DNA from: Hetaerina americana
Lineage: Eukaryota; Arthropoda; Insecta; Odonata; Calopterygidae
DNA length: 64,000 nt
Reading direction: 5' to 3'
Assembly: GCA_022747635.1 (NCBI GenBank)
Contig: JAKTNV010000005.1
Coordinates: forward strand, 88,137,969 to 88,201,968
This document shows, one piece after another, positions 34,081-46,126 of this stretch. The translations under genes were made by a program, and so were the position numbers. The notes under the pieces are model-generated. The model was not told where the DNA came from, made no database searches, and worked only from the letters and a program-made list of their open reading frames with translations. The number at the start of each line of letters is the position of its first letter. Position 1 is the stretch's first letter.

Positions 34081-37000
34081 GTAGGAGAGTTTGCGGCGTC
34101 GTATCGATTAGAATCGAATCGGAATCGACAGTATCGACCAATCAACGCGACCATTACTCATACGGATACTTATCCGAGGAGCGATTGCAATTCGTTGATG
34201 GGTTCAGTATCAAGCGTAACCCAGTGCAAGTGTGCAGCTGCCAAAACCCCACTCACTATTGCGTGGCATCCACCGAGAGCACTGAAGATTCACAATGCGG
34301 TCTTTATTCTGAAGACACGACTACGATATAGGAAGCAAATAAATCGGAGTTCGGTTTAATTAGCTCAGATGAGCGAATTTTTGCTTTTATCTGGAGTAGC
34401 TCCACGCTCTCCTTATCTCAATCGCCTGAATTTTTTAATGAATGCCAACTTATTAAAATCAATTATCTCTTGGAGGATTGTTTGGGAATCATATTTGAAC
34501 GAAATACGATATCGCGCATTCCATTCATGCCAATTTGTACAGTCTTTTCATCCTTATATGTATATGATTTCTTCCCTGGGTTTCTCCCATTAATAGGGTA
34601 GTGGAACTCGAATTGGATACACTGCATTTTTCCATACAGCGTGGAATGCACGCTATGTTAGGTTACAAATGAAGGGTTTATGTAAAGTGATAGTTTAAAT
34701 TTTTATTATTAGATTGGTCACATTTTTATTTATTTGCGTATTCGCATTTCGTTTTTATTCGTTCAGAATTGGATGAATAAATGCTCCGTCATTACTTTTA
34801 TGAATAAAGATTAGAAGCTGAGATTTTGTCTATTACTTAGATGACCTAGGTACAGTTGACTTAGAAGTTTGATTGAGTTAGGTACCTCTTGTGTCAATTA
34901 GTAACAGCAACTTAGCACGCTGTCCCAATGCACGTGTAATGCCCAGGGACCCTAATCGACAAATGAAACGTATTAGATTTTATAATTGATCATATCGTAT
35001 TGTTAGCAAAAGTTGTTTTCAAGATGGAGAATGCTGTGGTAGCTTTCCCTTATAAAAATTTTCAAATGGGAGAATACAGGCACGTGATCCGGCAGGGGAA
35101 ATTTTTATTCGTGGTTCGAAATTGTGTGTCGTTGAAACTGGTAAGGTGAGATGCAGTGTTCCATTACGTCTACAGACCCAGGGACAGAACCAGTTGTGAA
35201 TGGAAGATTTAATATTGAGCGGAGATTGCTGAAAGAAATAAATCGGGTGGATTTTGTTGTACCAATGTGAAATTTAAGAAATAGATACCGGATTCCATAT
35301 ACTTTGGGACTGCATTTTCTCCTGGACCATACGTAGGCGGCAGTGGTAACTCCAAGGGATCCTTACTCCGAATCCAATCGCGTTTCATCAACTTCTTCGC
35401 ATTCTGGCGAATGGATTGTAGAGTTCACATGTGTGGTGACGTAGAATCCTCAAATTATTTGGGAATTGTCATCAACGCAAAACTTCTGTTTGCCAGAAAT
35501 TTGACGTTTTCTATGTTCATTGGGATATATTTACTCTTATATAGCTGACAGTATATTAGGAAAAATATTATAAGTATAATACGATATTGCATGATTCAAA
35601 TCGAAAAGAAATTCCATTGGCTTACAGCCGGGAAAATTGTTGATATTTCCATTTTGAAATATTATTTTTCACGAAATAATCTTCTACTGGGGTACGAAGT
35701 TTTCATTTTTATCCAAATTTCCCTTTTTATTACAAGTTAATTCCCGCTAACTTTCCTGCGCTGTCAATGCTGTAAAAGTGAATTTAGAAACTCGTATGTA
35801 TTTCCTTGGGAACCAGTTACTATGATAGTTTTTTCTTGAATACTGTGTCCTAATTATAAAAACCAAAAGATAAACAGTTCCTTCACTGCAAATACAAGAA
35901 ATGAAGGGGAATCCAGATAGGGTACCTGCCTGCTCTGAGAACTTCGGAATCAGAAAGGTCACCTCGGGCTGCACCGAGCGACCTGATGGACGTCACTAAT
36001 TCCCAGTGAGCTGCGGTTTTTTAGTCGCATAAAAAAGTCCATGTCAATGCCCATACAGGTCAATCGCTCTTCGGCTGCAATGAAAGATACAGGATGATGA
36101 TTCCGCAGCGGCGATATCCAAACGGAAGAATGAGCGCAGTCTAGAGAATGCACTTCACCCCAATTAACTTTTGAGCGTTCGTGGATGTTCAGCACATCAT
36201 AAGTAGAACACATTCATCAAGGCTCGTGAGTTCGGAATGCCAATAAATTAATTCATGAATATCAATGAAAATCAAGTACGGTTGTGCAGTTTCGAATGAA
36301 GGTGAATCATCTGTAAATTCCACAGTTATCTAAATTATTATTTTTGAAAAATGATGCCTCTCTTGCTATCTTTATCTTGCTTGTCAAAATATCTCTACTG
36401 CAATATTTCCACTCGGGAAAATTAATAACTGTGTTATATCAAATTAATAAGTCACGACCACGAATTTTAGAAAACAGCGGTAAACCGTTTTTCTTCTCAT
36501 TCGCGGTCAAAAAATGTGTTTCGTTTTCTGTAACACGACTAAGGCAATTCCTGCCTAATCAATGTTAGGCTCAAGTATCATACCAAACAGAGGACAAAAA
36601 CCTTATTTTGATAAATAACGATTGAGGGACCAACATGACGCGATCCATATTACTCTAATAATTTTTTATTAAATTGGTCATTTTACCCCTTTCATCAGCA
36701 AAGTGGTATATTTTCAATGTAGGTAAAATAGTCCATTTACAATTATTCGACGGCCCAAATTTAAATTTGCACCGTTTAGATAATTTCATTTTATGGCCAT
36801 ATAGATCTTGTGAAATTTGACAATTTTGATAACTCTCGTGAAAAGTCAACTGCGTTTTCGCAAACGGTCACATCTTCAATCTTTCCTTCATGATAGGTTT
36901 CGTTGCATCGGGACAGCAATCAATCCACGTCCCAAATTTCAAAGTAGTCGAGGAAGCGGAAAAATCGACCAAAGATTTTTCCCTCTTGAGAACTGCTTAT

Positions 37001-37865
37001 AAGGCAATCCCACCAAAGCATGAGTCGCCGCCAGTATCTTGTCTTCACTAAGGGATTTTAGCCTGGTTCAAGTGAACTGGAGTAACCCTCATGGGAGAAC
37101 TTCTGACAGGAACGCAAGGTTAGAAAAAAAATTAGGAAACTGGTTTAGAAAACAGGCTCGCAGCTTCCGATTAAAATTTGTAGATCTTCAATCAATCGAT
37201 ACCGAATGCCATTCCAATTTCGTTTACATTATTTGGTTTGAGTCCCTACAGCATAGATTTTGGCTAAACGATGAATGTGATGCATTTTTCGAGTCGAGAA
37301 CATATGAAGGATTGAGAAAACCCAGAATGATTCCTTTACAGACACCCTTTCCGCTTACATCGAATGGGTGTGTGAGAGCGGTACACTGTGAAAACCTGTA
37401 TAGTCTGTTCCCACATATATTGTTATTCGAGTAATTCAGTACCGAAACCAACTAATATCGAAAACAAACGTCGATATAATAAATATAATTAAAAATAATC
37501 TAACTGTTAGATTTGCGTCTCCATTAGATTTAATAAATGTTTGTCGAACACGCTCGAATTTTTATGCACTTTTGATATCTCCTTCAATTTTCTATTCCCG
37601 GTATCTTCCCCAAGAAAAAAAGTCACACTAACTGCAGAGAGGATAATCTGAAAGTCTTAATCGACCGTGGCTATTGTGTCACAACGAGACACGATGAGGA
37701 TGACCCCTGCGTTGTGAAGTTCCTTCTATAACACCTACCTCTAATTTATGGAGAAATGCTCTCTGGGTATTGCAGCTTTATTGTAGAGCAACTGACCTAA
37801 CTAAAACAATTAATTTGAATATCTTTGTGATACTTTTCGCCAGTTCTCGGTGGAAGTTCTCCATT
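34081..37865. other. no recognised gene
   Basis: AT-rich, with a 131-codon frame at 37039-37434 (plus) and a 123-codon frame at 33960-34331. Neither has a domain I can name. I see no RNA gene or repeat. Confidence 0.35.
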
Positions 37866-37869
37866 TTAA

Positions 37870-38035
37870 AGATAATACATAGAAACACAGCAATCCCATA
37901 ATTGATGTTTATCGTCGGCCATGGTTTCACCGCTGTGTGGCATTATCAGGTGGTTCCATACATTGGCGAAACCATGGTTTCGGCAATTAATATCAACTGT
38001 GGTATTTCCGTATTTCTATTATCTATGGAATATTT
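37870..38035. repeat. imperfect palindrome with GAAACCATGG cores
   Basis: The left half 37870-37945 and the right half about 37958-38033 are inverted copies with roughly two thirds identity; each contains CCATGGTTTC or GAAACCATGG. On the minus strand CCTGATAATGCCAC...GCGGTGAAACCATGG (37950-37920) follows hammerhead order, with one change in the first core strand (CTGATAA for CTGATGA). The layout matches the element at 41707-42136. Confidence 0.6.
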
Positions 38036-39990
38036 TCTGTGAATATACTTTTAAATAATGAAATGGTAATTTAATTTATCAAGGCATTTCCCATCAGTGT
38101 GTTTAATAGAAATTTAAGAATCCTCATGACTCCACGTCGCGCAATGATAGATTTAATTCGTGGCGAAAGAGAAATGGAATCTAAAAGAGTGCTTTAAGAC
38201 CGGTTCAAGCAATTGACCTCATATGAATGTTAGTTTGTAATTGAAGGGAACACCAAATAAATTTTAATGATAAATGGTATTCAATAAAATAAAGAACGCT
38301 TGACTCGATTTAAAAAAAAAGCTCAGAATTTGTTTGAGTTTGGATTCGTGTGAAACTAGATTAAGGGTGTCCTAAGTTATTTCGTTCTTCAATGAGTTCA
38401 ATTGTTTCATCATTAAGACTTAAAGGAAAATGCTAGAAAGTTTTCTCGTTTAATCTAGAAAGCACTGAAAAGTATAGCTTTCAAGTGTAAGGAAGGCGTC
38501 ATTAAAATCATTATGAGTCTCGAAAGAAGTTGTAACTGGATCCACGGCAAGTATTCTACGGAATTATCAACTATTGAGGTCACTCAATCAATCCTCCATG
38601 TAAATGAAGGGTTGGTCGTCACCTCTAAGACTTGACCTTATTCTCGGGGCCAGAAATATTACGGAAATGAACCTGTAAGTCCAAAAGTAAATATAAATAA
38701 TCCTGAAACAATTGTGGACGCGTCAATGTCTTAGTCGGGGCATAACCTCATACACGTACAATACGACTGGAGTAGTGACTTTTAGCCACTTTAAAGAGCT
38801 TATTAAAACAATAGGCGTTCATGTCATTGAGCAGAGGTCCTCGTCAGACGTCCTGGTTGACTTCTTTCGGGTTCAATTGAAATTAAGGTTCGACTTTATT
38901 GTCCTCTGATTTAGTGAAAGATCAGCAGAATCTATCGCCAAAAACCAGTGGCTATCCACTTAGGTGTCGTCGATGCTGAGGCAAAAAAACGTACCTGACA
39001 GAACCAAAAATTAATTATAACAACAAAATATGAATACTTTTTGGGTTGAAATTTAAATTAGCCCTTGCGACAACGTTTACTTCATGGGCCACTCGTTTAC
39101 CAAATCCCGTTTCTGGATTTTTCCCAATTTTTCTTCTGAGTTCTCGGAATCCTATTAGAGATTCTGAGTTTCGTTTTTGTGCAATTCTTCACAACTGTGC
39201 GTGTCAATGGTACTCGTATCTACTTCCTCATTTGTTTTTGCCGGGGTTTGCACCCACGATGATGACCTACAAATACAAGTCATCTAATTTCATGTAAATG
39301 GAGCATTGTTCTCATCGGAAATGCCCGAATTGATTATCATATTCCCGAATTTTTTAAAAATGTTGTTTCTTTATCTGATTTATTCCTGAATATTTGATGA
39401 AAATTGATAGTTTTCGACCTTTTTCCTTATTTGCTCACCTTGAGTAGTCGCCCTGTTTTAGATGCATTGCGGACGAAAGAATATCCAACATTTTCGAGAC
39501 TAAAAATGCGTTCCGGTAACATCTCATTATTAAAACTGCGGTTATATTTACCGATGACTCTCCGTGACATTCTGGCATTCATCGGAACATAACAATACTG
39601 GAAAGCCATATTATCCTTTGGGCCGTAACATCGACGGTGAAATGTGGAGTACCGGTTTCGATCTGTGCAACGTCTGTTGAAATTCCTCTGATGCGAATAA
39701 TTAATTAATTCGGTTGATGCTTATCCTGTCCACAAATAAAACCACGCTATCTGGAAAAACATCGTTGTAAATCCGAAAAAAAGGTCATTCCGGGTGAATG
39801 CAATAAATGGAGAAGATTTCACAAAAATAAATACGATCTTAAGTATTCCACAGTTTGGCAAGAACGAAGTTGCTAAAGAGAGGAAGAAACTTGATTTCGA
39901 TTTCTTTTCCTTTCCAGTTTTTTAAACCCAGATTTCTCCTTCAGCATCCCCATGAGATCCCATCCAAAAAGCTGTGAAAATTTGGAGAGC
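38036..39990. other. no recognised gene; one short dispersed repeat
   Basis: AT-rich. A roughly 60-bp segment at 38676-38733 (TAAGTCCAAAAGTAAATAT, then ACAATTGTGGACGCG) has a near copy at 41407-41454. No gene is recognised. Confidence 0.4.
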
Positions 39991-39995
39991 TGATT

Positions 39996-40051
39996 CACGC
40001 ACGCACACGCGCAAAACACACACGCGCACACACACACACACACACAAACAC
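39996..40051. repeat. (AC)n / (GCAC) microsatellite
   Basis: A run of alternating AC with several GC steps (ACGCACGCACACGCGC, then about ten CA units). This is a Z-DNA-prone composition. Confidence 0.9.
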
Positions 40052-41700
40052 ATGCGACAAGAGGAGAAAAGAATGAATGAATGACCTCCCCTTGAAATCG
40101 TGCGAACTCCACTGATTCTTCGAAGTCAACAAACATGGCAAATTCTCTCACAACCCACTTATTGTCAGTGTTATAACTGAGGGTTTACCGGAATCGCTGA
40201 ATTTCACTTTGAAGGAACGCTTGACATTTACCGCGTATCGCATACAGCTGCTTTCCTATTGTTTTAGAACTGGTGAACTAGAATGCAGGCACCTACATTT
40301 CTACAATTTTATAAGGACGAAGGCCTAAGGAAAATATAAGTCATGACTACGTTCAAGTAATCAAGTCCTAAGGCCTTATTCATCGAACCGAGTAGGAAAC
40401 GTGGGTGTTTAATCAGATATCGAACCAACATGCAATTAGAGAGCTTGAAAAATTGAAAAACGTTTGGATTACCGTCATATATGATCGATGGATAAAATAA
40501 ATGCCTAATGTCGGAGATGAATCTCTTTTCCCTAAAAAAAATCTCAAGCATTAAGATGAAAAAGTACAAGTGTAACATTGGTTCGCCGATTCCAGTCGCA
40601 GGAATTTGAAAAATGTAAAGTGTGGTTTCTCACGAAACAGATTCTGTGGGACTTAAAAAAACCATTTGCACGAAAGAAACCAAATATATTGATTCCTCAA
40701 GGATGAAGCATTCCAAAAAAGACACATTTGGATATTAAAAGTGTTTTTCGGAAGATTTCGCTTGTGAAAAATGTTTCTCTCAATCACAATGGACTTTGTA
40801 GCATTTAATTAAGTCGACGATTTCCCTTTGATTTCGCTAGAATAATGCCTAGAATAAAAATATCCCTTTTACTGATATTATATCCTACCCTCAATGCAGC
40901 GCATTTGCTCCGAATTTATCACTCATTGGAAGGAGCCGTTTATGTTTCCGTCCTGCTGTGAGGAGAGACGAAATATTTCTTCCAGTGATGGTTGCTTGAG
41001 GAGATTTTTCTTAGATTCGCTCGAACGAAAAATGCGAAGGAAAAAAATGACTGGAGACCTTTAAACTCCAAAGTTGGAAGAAGTGCCTATTTAGGGCTAT
41101 AAGGCACGTTTTCCTTCCTTTTTGAAAAAAAGTGTTCCCTATGACGCGAAAAGAGTTCTGAGATAGTGCGTAGATTTATACCGTCATTACACTTCATTGA
41201 GTTGAAAGTTCATAACTTCACTCCAAGCTCTTGCTGTCGGTGCCGTTAAACACAAGTGTTGACTAAGCGGAAAACTACTTAATTCCCTCGACTGTGCTGA
41301 AAACACTTAAGCGGTTCCCTTAGGACAAAGACCATTCCTTCACTTGAGCCAGGTTGTTGGTAACCTTGGGACCCCAAAGAAGTAGAAGTGCACCTTTCGA
41401 GACTTCTAAGTCCAAAAGTAAATATTAATAATGCGTGGACAATAATGGACGCGCTCAGTAGTGAAACAAAAATTTATTATTCTGGAGCTGTCCAACCGTT
41501 CGGAATTTTTCGGAGAAAAATTAAAAGTCTCTCGAGAGGAAAGAATATTCTTGAGGTGAGACGACAATTTGAACCACGCTACGCAATTATTATTGAAAGA
41601 ACTAAGCCTTTGTGCACTTAGAAGTCTTTTTTGGTTTTATTGATTTATCCTGATAATTTTAAATAAAACAGTTCCTGGCGTGACTTGGTGGAAAATTTTC
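40052..41700. other. no recognised gene
   Basis: AT-rich, short frames only. It includes the second copy of the dispersed repeat at 41407-41454. Confidence 0.35.
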
Positions 41701-41746
41701 ATATCGAAATTGAAAATAAACAACTTGGCTTTCCCACATAGAAATT

Positions 41747-41800
41747 TTTTAATTTGCGACCTTGGTTTCCTTATGATAAAACATCGTTAGGTAAAAATAC
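41747..41800 (-). ncRNA. degenerate hammerhead-like motif in the opposite arm
   Basis: The minus strand reads GTATTTTTAC, CTAACGA (one core change), 14 nt, GAAACC AA GGTC, then GCAAATTAAAAA. It is the inverted counterpart of the motif at 42037-42089, with a broken first core strand. Confidence 0.4.
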
Positions 41801-42036
41801 AGGTCAAACAGAGTATATATGTATATCTCTGGACGGAGGGGAAGATGAGGGAGAGAGGAAAAGATTGATGCTGATTGGAAGGAAAGGATTGGTATCAGCC
41901 CGCTAATTTATCTGTATTACCAATCCTCCTCCGCCTCCAACCATACACTTTAAGCCCCCTCTTACTACTCCAACCAATCCTTGCTTTCCTTCCTCCCTCA
42001 TCTTCCCTTCCGTCCAGAGATACGGTGTTTGACCTG

Positions 42037-42089
42037 TATTTTTACCTGATGACTATACCATAACGAAACCTAGGTAGTAAATAAAAATA
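42037..42089 (+). ncRNA. type I hammerhead ribozyme-like motif
   Basis: Order of parts: helix I 5' strand TATTTTTAC (42037-42045), core CTGATGA (42046-42052), a helix II region of 12 nt (42053-42064), core GAAA (42065-42068), minimal helix III ACC-TA-GGT (42068-42075), cleavage position A (42076), helix I 3' strand GTAAATAAAAATA (42077-42089). Helix I can form 5 bp, a 4-nt bulge, then 4 bp, a known trait of natural type I hammerheads. Helix II is poor: only TAT/ATA pairs, because the position expected to be G is C. The short helix III is as in Penelope-like elements. Self-cleavage in present form is doubtful. Confidence 0.5.
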
Positions 42090-42136
42090 TTTCCATGTGG
42101 AAAAGCCAAGTTGGTTGTTTTCGAATTCTGATAATT

Positions 42137-43775
42137 TTATTTAGACAAATTTCCTCATAGACGACATTCTATCCATTTTGTTAGCGCATACAACAATGTG
42201 TAAAATAAGAAACGCATGAACATAAGACATCAAAAAAATAAGATTAACAAAAAACCGAGATGGAAAGAGGTGAAGAACGGGTGCTAAGTATTTTCACAGA
42301 TGAACTGGCCTTCGGTTGGCATACGTGCTTGTGAGGAACGTATCAGTGTTGTTGGGAAGTTCAGCTTCACGAGTGGAGGAAAAGCGAAGTTTTGATGCGA
42401 TAATCTGGGAACGATCATACGTACGTATGGTGCAATGAAAATTATATGAGTACAAGTACGGGTAAGTTCGTTGGCACTAAAGTAGGCAACCAAACCCAAG
42501 GATGAGGATATCGAATGTAACGACGCCAATCGACATTTTGACATAAAAAAAACGATTATTTGTGAAACATGACCATCATATTTACGGAACTAAGCCAGCA
42601 TTGCCCTGTCACCCGTAGAAAGATAGAAAGTAATGTACGTACTTCAAGAAAAATTGGTTCAAAAATTATTTTTTTTAAATGTATGCATTCAAAACTCAGG
42701 TTTGCATATTTATTTCAGTGGTGATGCATAAAATAAAATGTCCGAATCCATAGGCGAGAACGGTAAACGTGGGATACGTTCATAAATTACGTTTGACTTC
42801 CGCGTTGACGATGAATCCGCGCCGAAATGCTCGGATAAATTCGGAGATACAAAATGTTTTTGCTTTTCGGGGAGAGTTAATGGAGATTTTCTGACCGAAT
42901 TCTTCTCACCGGAATAAATCTGTATCACGTAGATGTTGGCGCTTGTAACAGAAGCTCTCCTTATCACCGCAACCGGAGAAAAATGAAGATGACGGCGATA
43001 CGCAAATCAATTGCCAACAATCCTTACTAGTGCAGTCCGCGTGACTGCGTGACGAACTCCGTCACTCCCCACGACCCCGCATGGACGTGCGCTGACGTCC
43101 ACTGACTTCATGAGCAGCGGCCTCCTTTTAATCGCCTCGATGGAAGTATGAGACGCCCCCGGATCGCGGACGAACGTCACCTCTGTTCCCATCACTAATT
43201 TCCCGAAATCCGTAATGCGCCAAAGCGGCGCTATATGTTATTATAGGCGCCGTCCGTAACGTCACTTTCCAAAAGTCAACGAGAGAAGCATCTCCAGCTA
43301 TTTCAAAGGCTTGATACGACCGTCGAGGAATCAAAAGACTCTTCCTCTTAAGTAAATTCCGAAGGACTCGAAGGAAAAACGCTTAAGAACCACATGAAGC
43401 AGACGCTACAGGCTCGTACACTGAGAGAAAGATGTCTCAGAAACCTTTCCTTTCTCGTGACCATGTACCATAAATGACGCAGCGTGTGGTCGCGATGTAA
43501 GACGAATGAAACAAAAATCACGATATTGCCAGAGTGGGGGATCTCCAGAGAAATTAACTGATTAATTTTCTATCCCTTTTTAATCAATTACCATCAATTT
43601 AAAACATTTTTGCTTTATCACCTAATTCAATAAAGAGGGATAGTACTGAATGCGATGGTCTTTTAACGAGTTCATCCCTGCGCATGCATTATAAATGTTA
43701 TGAAGCCCTTAATTTTGAGGTTTGTTAAAGAATCATCATCAAAAGGTGATTACGAATTCCGCAGGCCACAACTCA
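42137..43775. other. no recognised gene
   Basis: AT-rich, short frames only. A CpG-rich stretch at 43000-43260 has short frames without motifs. Confidence 0.35.
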
Positions 43776-43797
43776 CAGCATCCTATTCAGGATGCTG
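43776..43797. repeat. 9-bp perfect hairpin
   Basis: CAGCATCCT, loop ATTC, AGGATGCTG. It is isolated with no neighbouring gene, so no role is assigned. Confidence 0.7.
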
Positions 43798-45940
43798 ATA
43801 ACGGAAGGCAAGGTCCTCCTTTCGAAAGTGGCAGCAGGGGGGTCGCATTCACATTAAAAGCAATCTCCGTATCGGTAAAAGGGTAGATCCCTTTGATGTG
43901 AGGGGCGGGGGATTGCCAAAAAAGATTTCGTTTCAAATGTTTGAACCGCGCGGACACATTTCGTGAGGACTCTATGGAGGAGGGAGAGATAGTGTGGCAA
44001 CGGATTGAACTCACCACCCGTCCCGTCAAATGCACGTTTAAGAGATGAAAAGGAGATTCCAAAAGGAACCGTTTTGCTAGAATCGGGATTTAAACCGCAG
44101 AAATTCTGCCTGATTGGATTCACATACCTACAACGTGAATAATCACGTGAAAAAACGCACGTCCATTGTTTACTATGCCCCTCGTGCCTTGCGCCCACGT
44201 TTCCTTACCTCTGAACACTTCTTATGCATCCTATTCGAGAAAAAATGGAATTATATAGATGACTTCATAATGCTACAATCCGAAACATTTTTTGAGCAGA
44301 AAATTTAAACAAATAAAGAGAGTCTATTCATATGTATGCCTCAAAGAGAAAAATAATATCCATTTCCTTTCATACATCATCCTCTCAATTTCTCGCGAGG
44401 ATCGCGATTCCAGACGCACTCCCGCGAGTATCGATCGACAAGACGACAATCGACCCGCACGCTATCGGCTGCCTGTCGACCCACATTATGGGTTATCTAT
44501 CTCCTCGTGTGTGCCAACATACGATCGCCTCTTCGCCATTATACTCCCCTCATATCTTTACAGGGTTGCGGTCAGTTCCCTCGCCCTCAGCCACGAGGGA
44601 GCCCTCGCGTCTCCTGCTCGCCTTCCTTTCCCATCGCGAAGGCAGGGGTGTCGCGGCAAACCCACCCCCCTCTCCCACCCCCAAGGGGGGGGGGTTGGTT
44701 TGGCCGCGACCGAGGCGTGGGTAGTCGGGGAGGTTGACACATTTCGGTGTGTTTATTTATTATCCATCGCCTTGAGGTTTCCCAGGAGTGGTTTCTCCAT
44801 CCGTATCAATGGCGACCTTGGACGATGAACAATTGCCGCCCACGCATGCGGGCTCCTTGTTGAAAATGTTTCATGAAAATCTATTGGCAAGGCAACAAAG
44901 GCTGGTGTCCATTCAATCTGCTCAAGTATCAACCGTTTGCTTGCTGTATGTGCCCTATGGAGTGAGCCCACTGAAATTGATTTTTTATGTGTTCTCGACC
45001 AATCATAGATCAAACTCCCCCCTATCCCCGTTTTACAACCTCGGATTATGTCTTCAAATAATAACAATTTGGTTCAACTTGTGAAATTTTGTGATTTGGC
45101 GCTTACTTATGGGATAAAGTGGACCTGGGATAATGTTAGGTACCTAATAAGAACAGCAGAGAAGCGCAGCATCGGTCAATCTTTTGGCATTCGAATGCTT
45201 TCATGTAAGACAGCGAAGCAATCAGGTATTAGCCGTCTCAATGTATTACCCTACGTATGGAAGACATGTCACAATTGACTCTTCCCTAGGAATCAGAAAA
45301 CTTTCCACGATATCGAAGGTACATGAAAGGGCGACTTAAAGGCTGCACAACTGCGTTGATCGTTTTTGGTATCTCCGGACCTCAAGTGTTGCATTTGGAA
45401 GAATCGATCGGGATACGAGATCGATTATCGATCGATCGGAAGTAAGAGATCGAAAGAGAGTGAAAGCCTTGACAGGTATGTTACAGCGTCTTGGTGAAGA
45501 GCATTGGCTTGGAAGAGGTCCTCAAATCTCAAAAAATCACTTGCCTGCATGCAGTCAGATATTGTAAGCTCGGTTTAAAGCTCCTCCTCACATGTTCTCT
45601 GTAAATAATTAGAAAAACACCCGAATATCATTCGAGAAGAGCACACCTCTTCAAGGAAATGTAAGCATAAAAGATCACCAAGTCTCCAACGAGACTAGTT
45701 GATTAAAACATTTTTAATAAAAAATAAAAATTATTTTTCTTATATTGAATGAAAATTCTCTCGTTTTCTTTATATTGGAGTTAAGTTTCTGATAGGAATT
45801 TAAATATTAGGTGAAAGCGAAAAGCGTATTTGTTGAAACCCTTCGAAGATGCATAACGATCGAAAAACGAATACACAGTGCGCATGCATTATATAATACA
45901 AATATATTTAAGGTATATTGACTAATTTTCTCCAAATTAT
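43798..45940. other. no recognised gene; GC-rich patch at about 44400-44740
   Basis: Frames of 178 codons (44292-44828) and 130 codons (44332-44724) overlap on the same strand through a GC-rich patch and have no domain. A cluster of GATCGAT palindromes lies near 45405-45440. Nothing else is seen. Confidence 0.35.
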
Positions 45941-45949
45941 GTGGTACCA

Positions 45950-46126
45950 ATGTTTTCATTTCCGACAGTGCGAATATCATTCACTTTTCGTAATAATGAA
46001 AAAAAATGTGAGCTGGTTGCAACAGCAAGCAAAAAAAAGTGCAAGACAGGCCAATGGGTTCCGGAGGATGAGACGTGCCCATTTCACATGATGAAGCTGA
46101 ATTTACAAGAAAATATTATTATTTGA
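45950..46126 (+). CDS. short Cys/His-containing open frame, uncertain
   Basis: From the ATG at 45950 the frame reads into KKCELVATASKKKC, then KTGQWVPEDETCPFHMMK, and stops at 46124-46126. The spacing C-x10-C-x11-C-x2-H is compatible with a small zinc-binding finger. The pyrimidine-rich TTTTCATTTCCGACAG just inside the frame could be a 3' splice site (exon starting near 45969), making this a terminal exon. There is no recognised family, no poly(A) signal and no partner exon in view. It could be a real last exon, a processed fragment or chance. Confidence 0.2.
   Translation: MFSFPTVRISFTFRNNEKKCELVATASKKKCKTGQWVPEDETCPFHMMKLNLQENIII

Larger units (their letters stand above)
41707..42136. mobile_element. 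about 430-bp imperfect palindromic element with opposed hammerhead-like motifs
   Basis: Left arm (from 41707: ACAACTTGGCTTTCCCACAT ... GGTAAAAATACAGGTCAAAC ... TCTCTGGACGGAGGGGAAGA) and right arm (to 42136) are inverted copies. They are nearly identical over about 50 bp around GGTAAAAATACAGGTCAAAC, more diverged outside, and continue inward as a CT/GA-rich inverted repeat to a centre near 41900. Each arm contains a hammerhead-like core pointing outward. This resembles solo terminal sequences of Penelope-like elements. No reverse transcriptase or endonuclease frame is inside. Confidence 0.6.

Noticed and set aside
37039..37434. 131-codon plus-strand frame
   Set aside because: The peptide has normal composition but no recognisable domain, splice context or neighbours. 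It is kept only as an unassigned frame.
39996..40051. Minus-strand Cys/Val-rich frame across the AC repeat
   Set aside because: The peptide is only a translation of the microsatellite.
44292..44828. 178-codon plus-strand frame
   Set aside because: Other frames on the same strand are open through the same GC-rich part. It has no domain, and the first third is AT-rich with no coding character.
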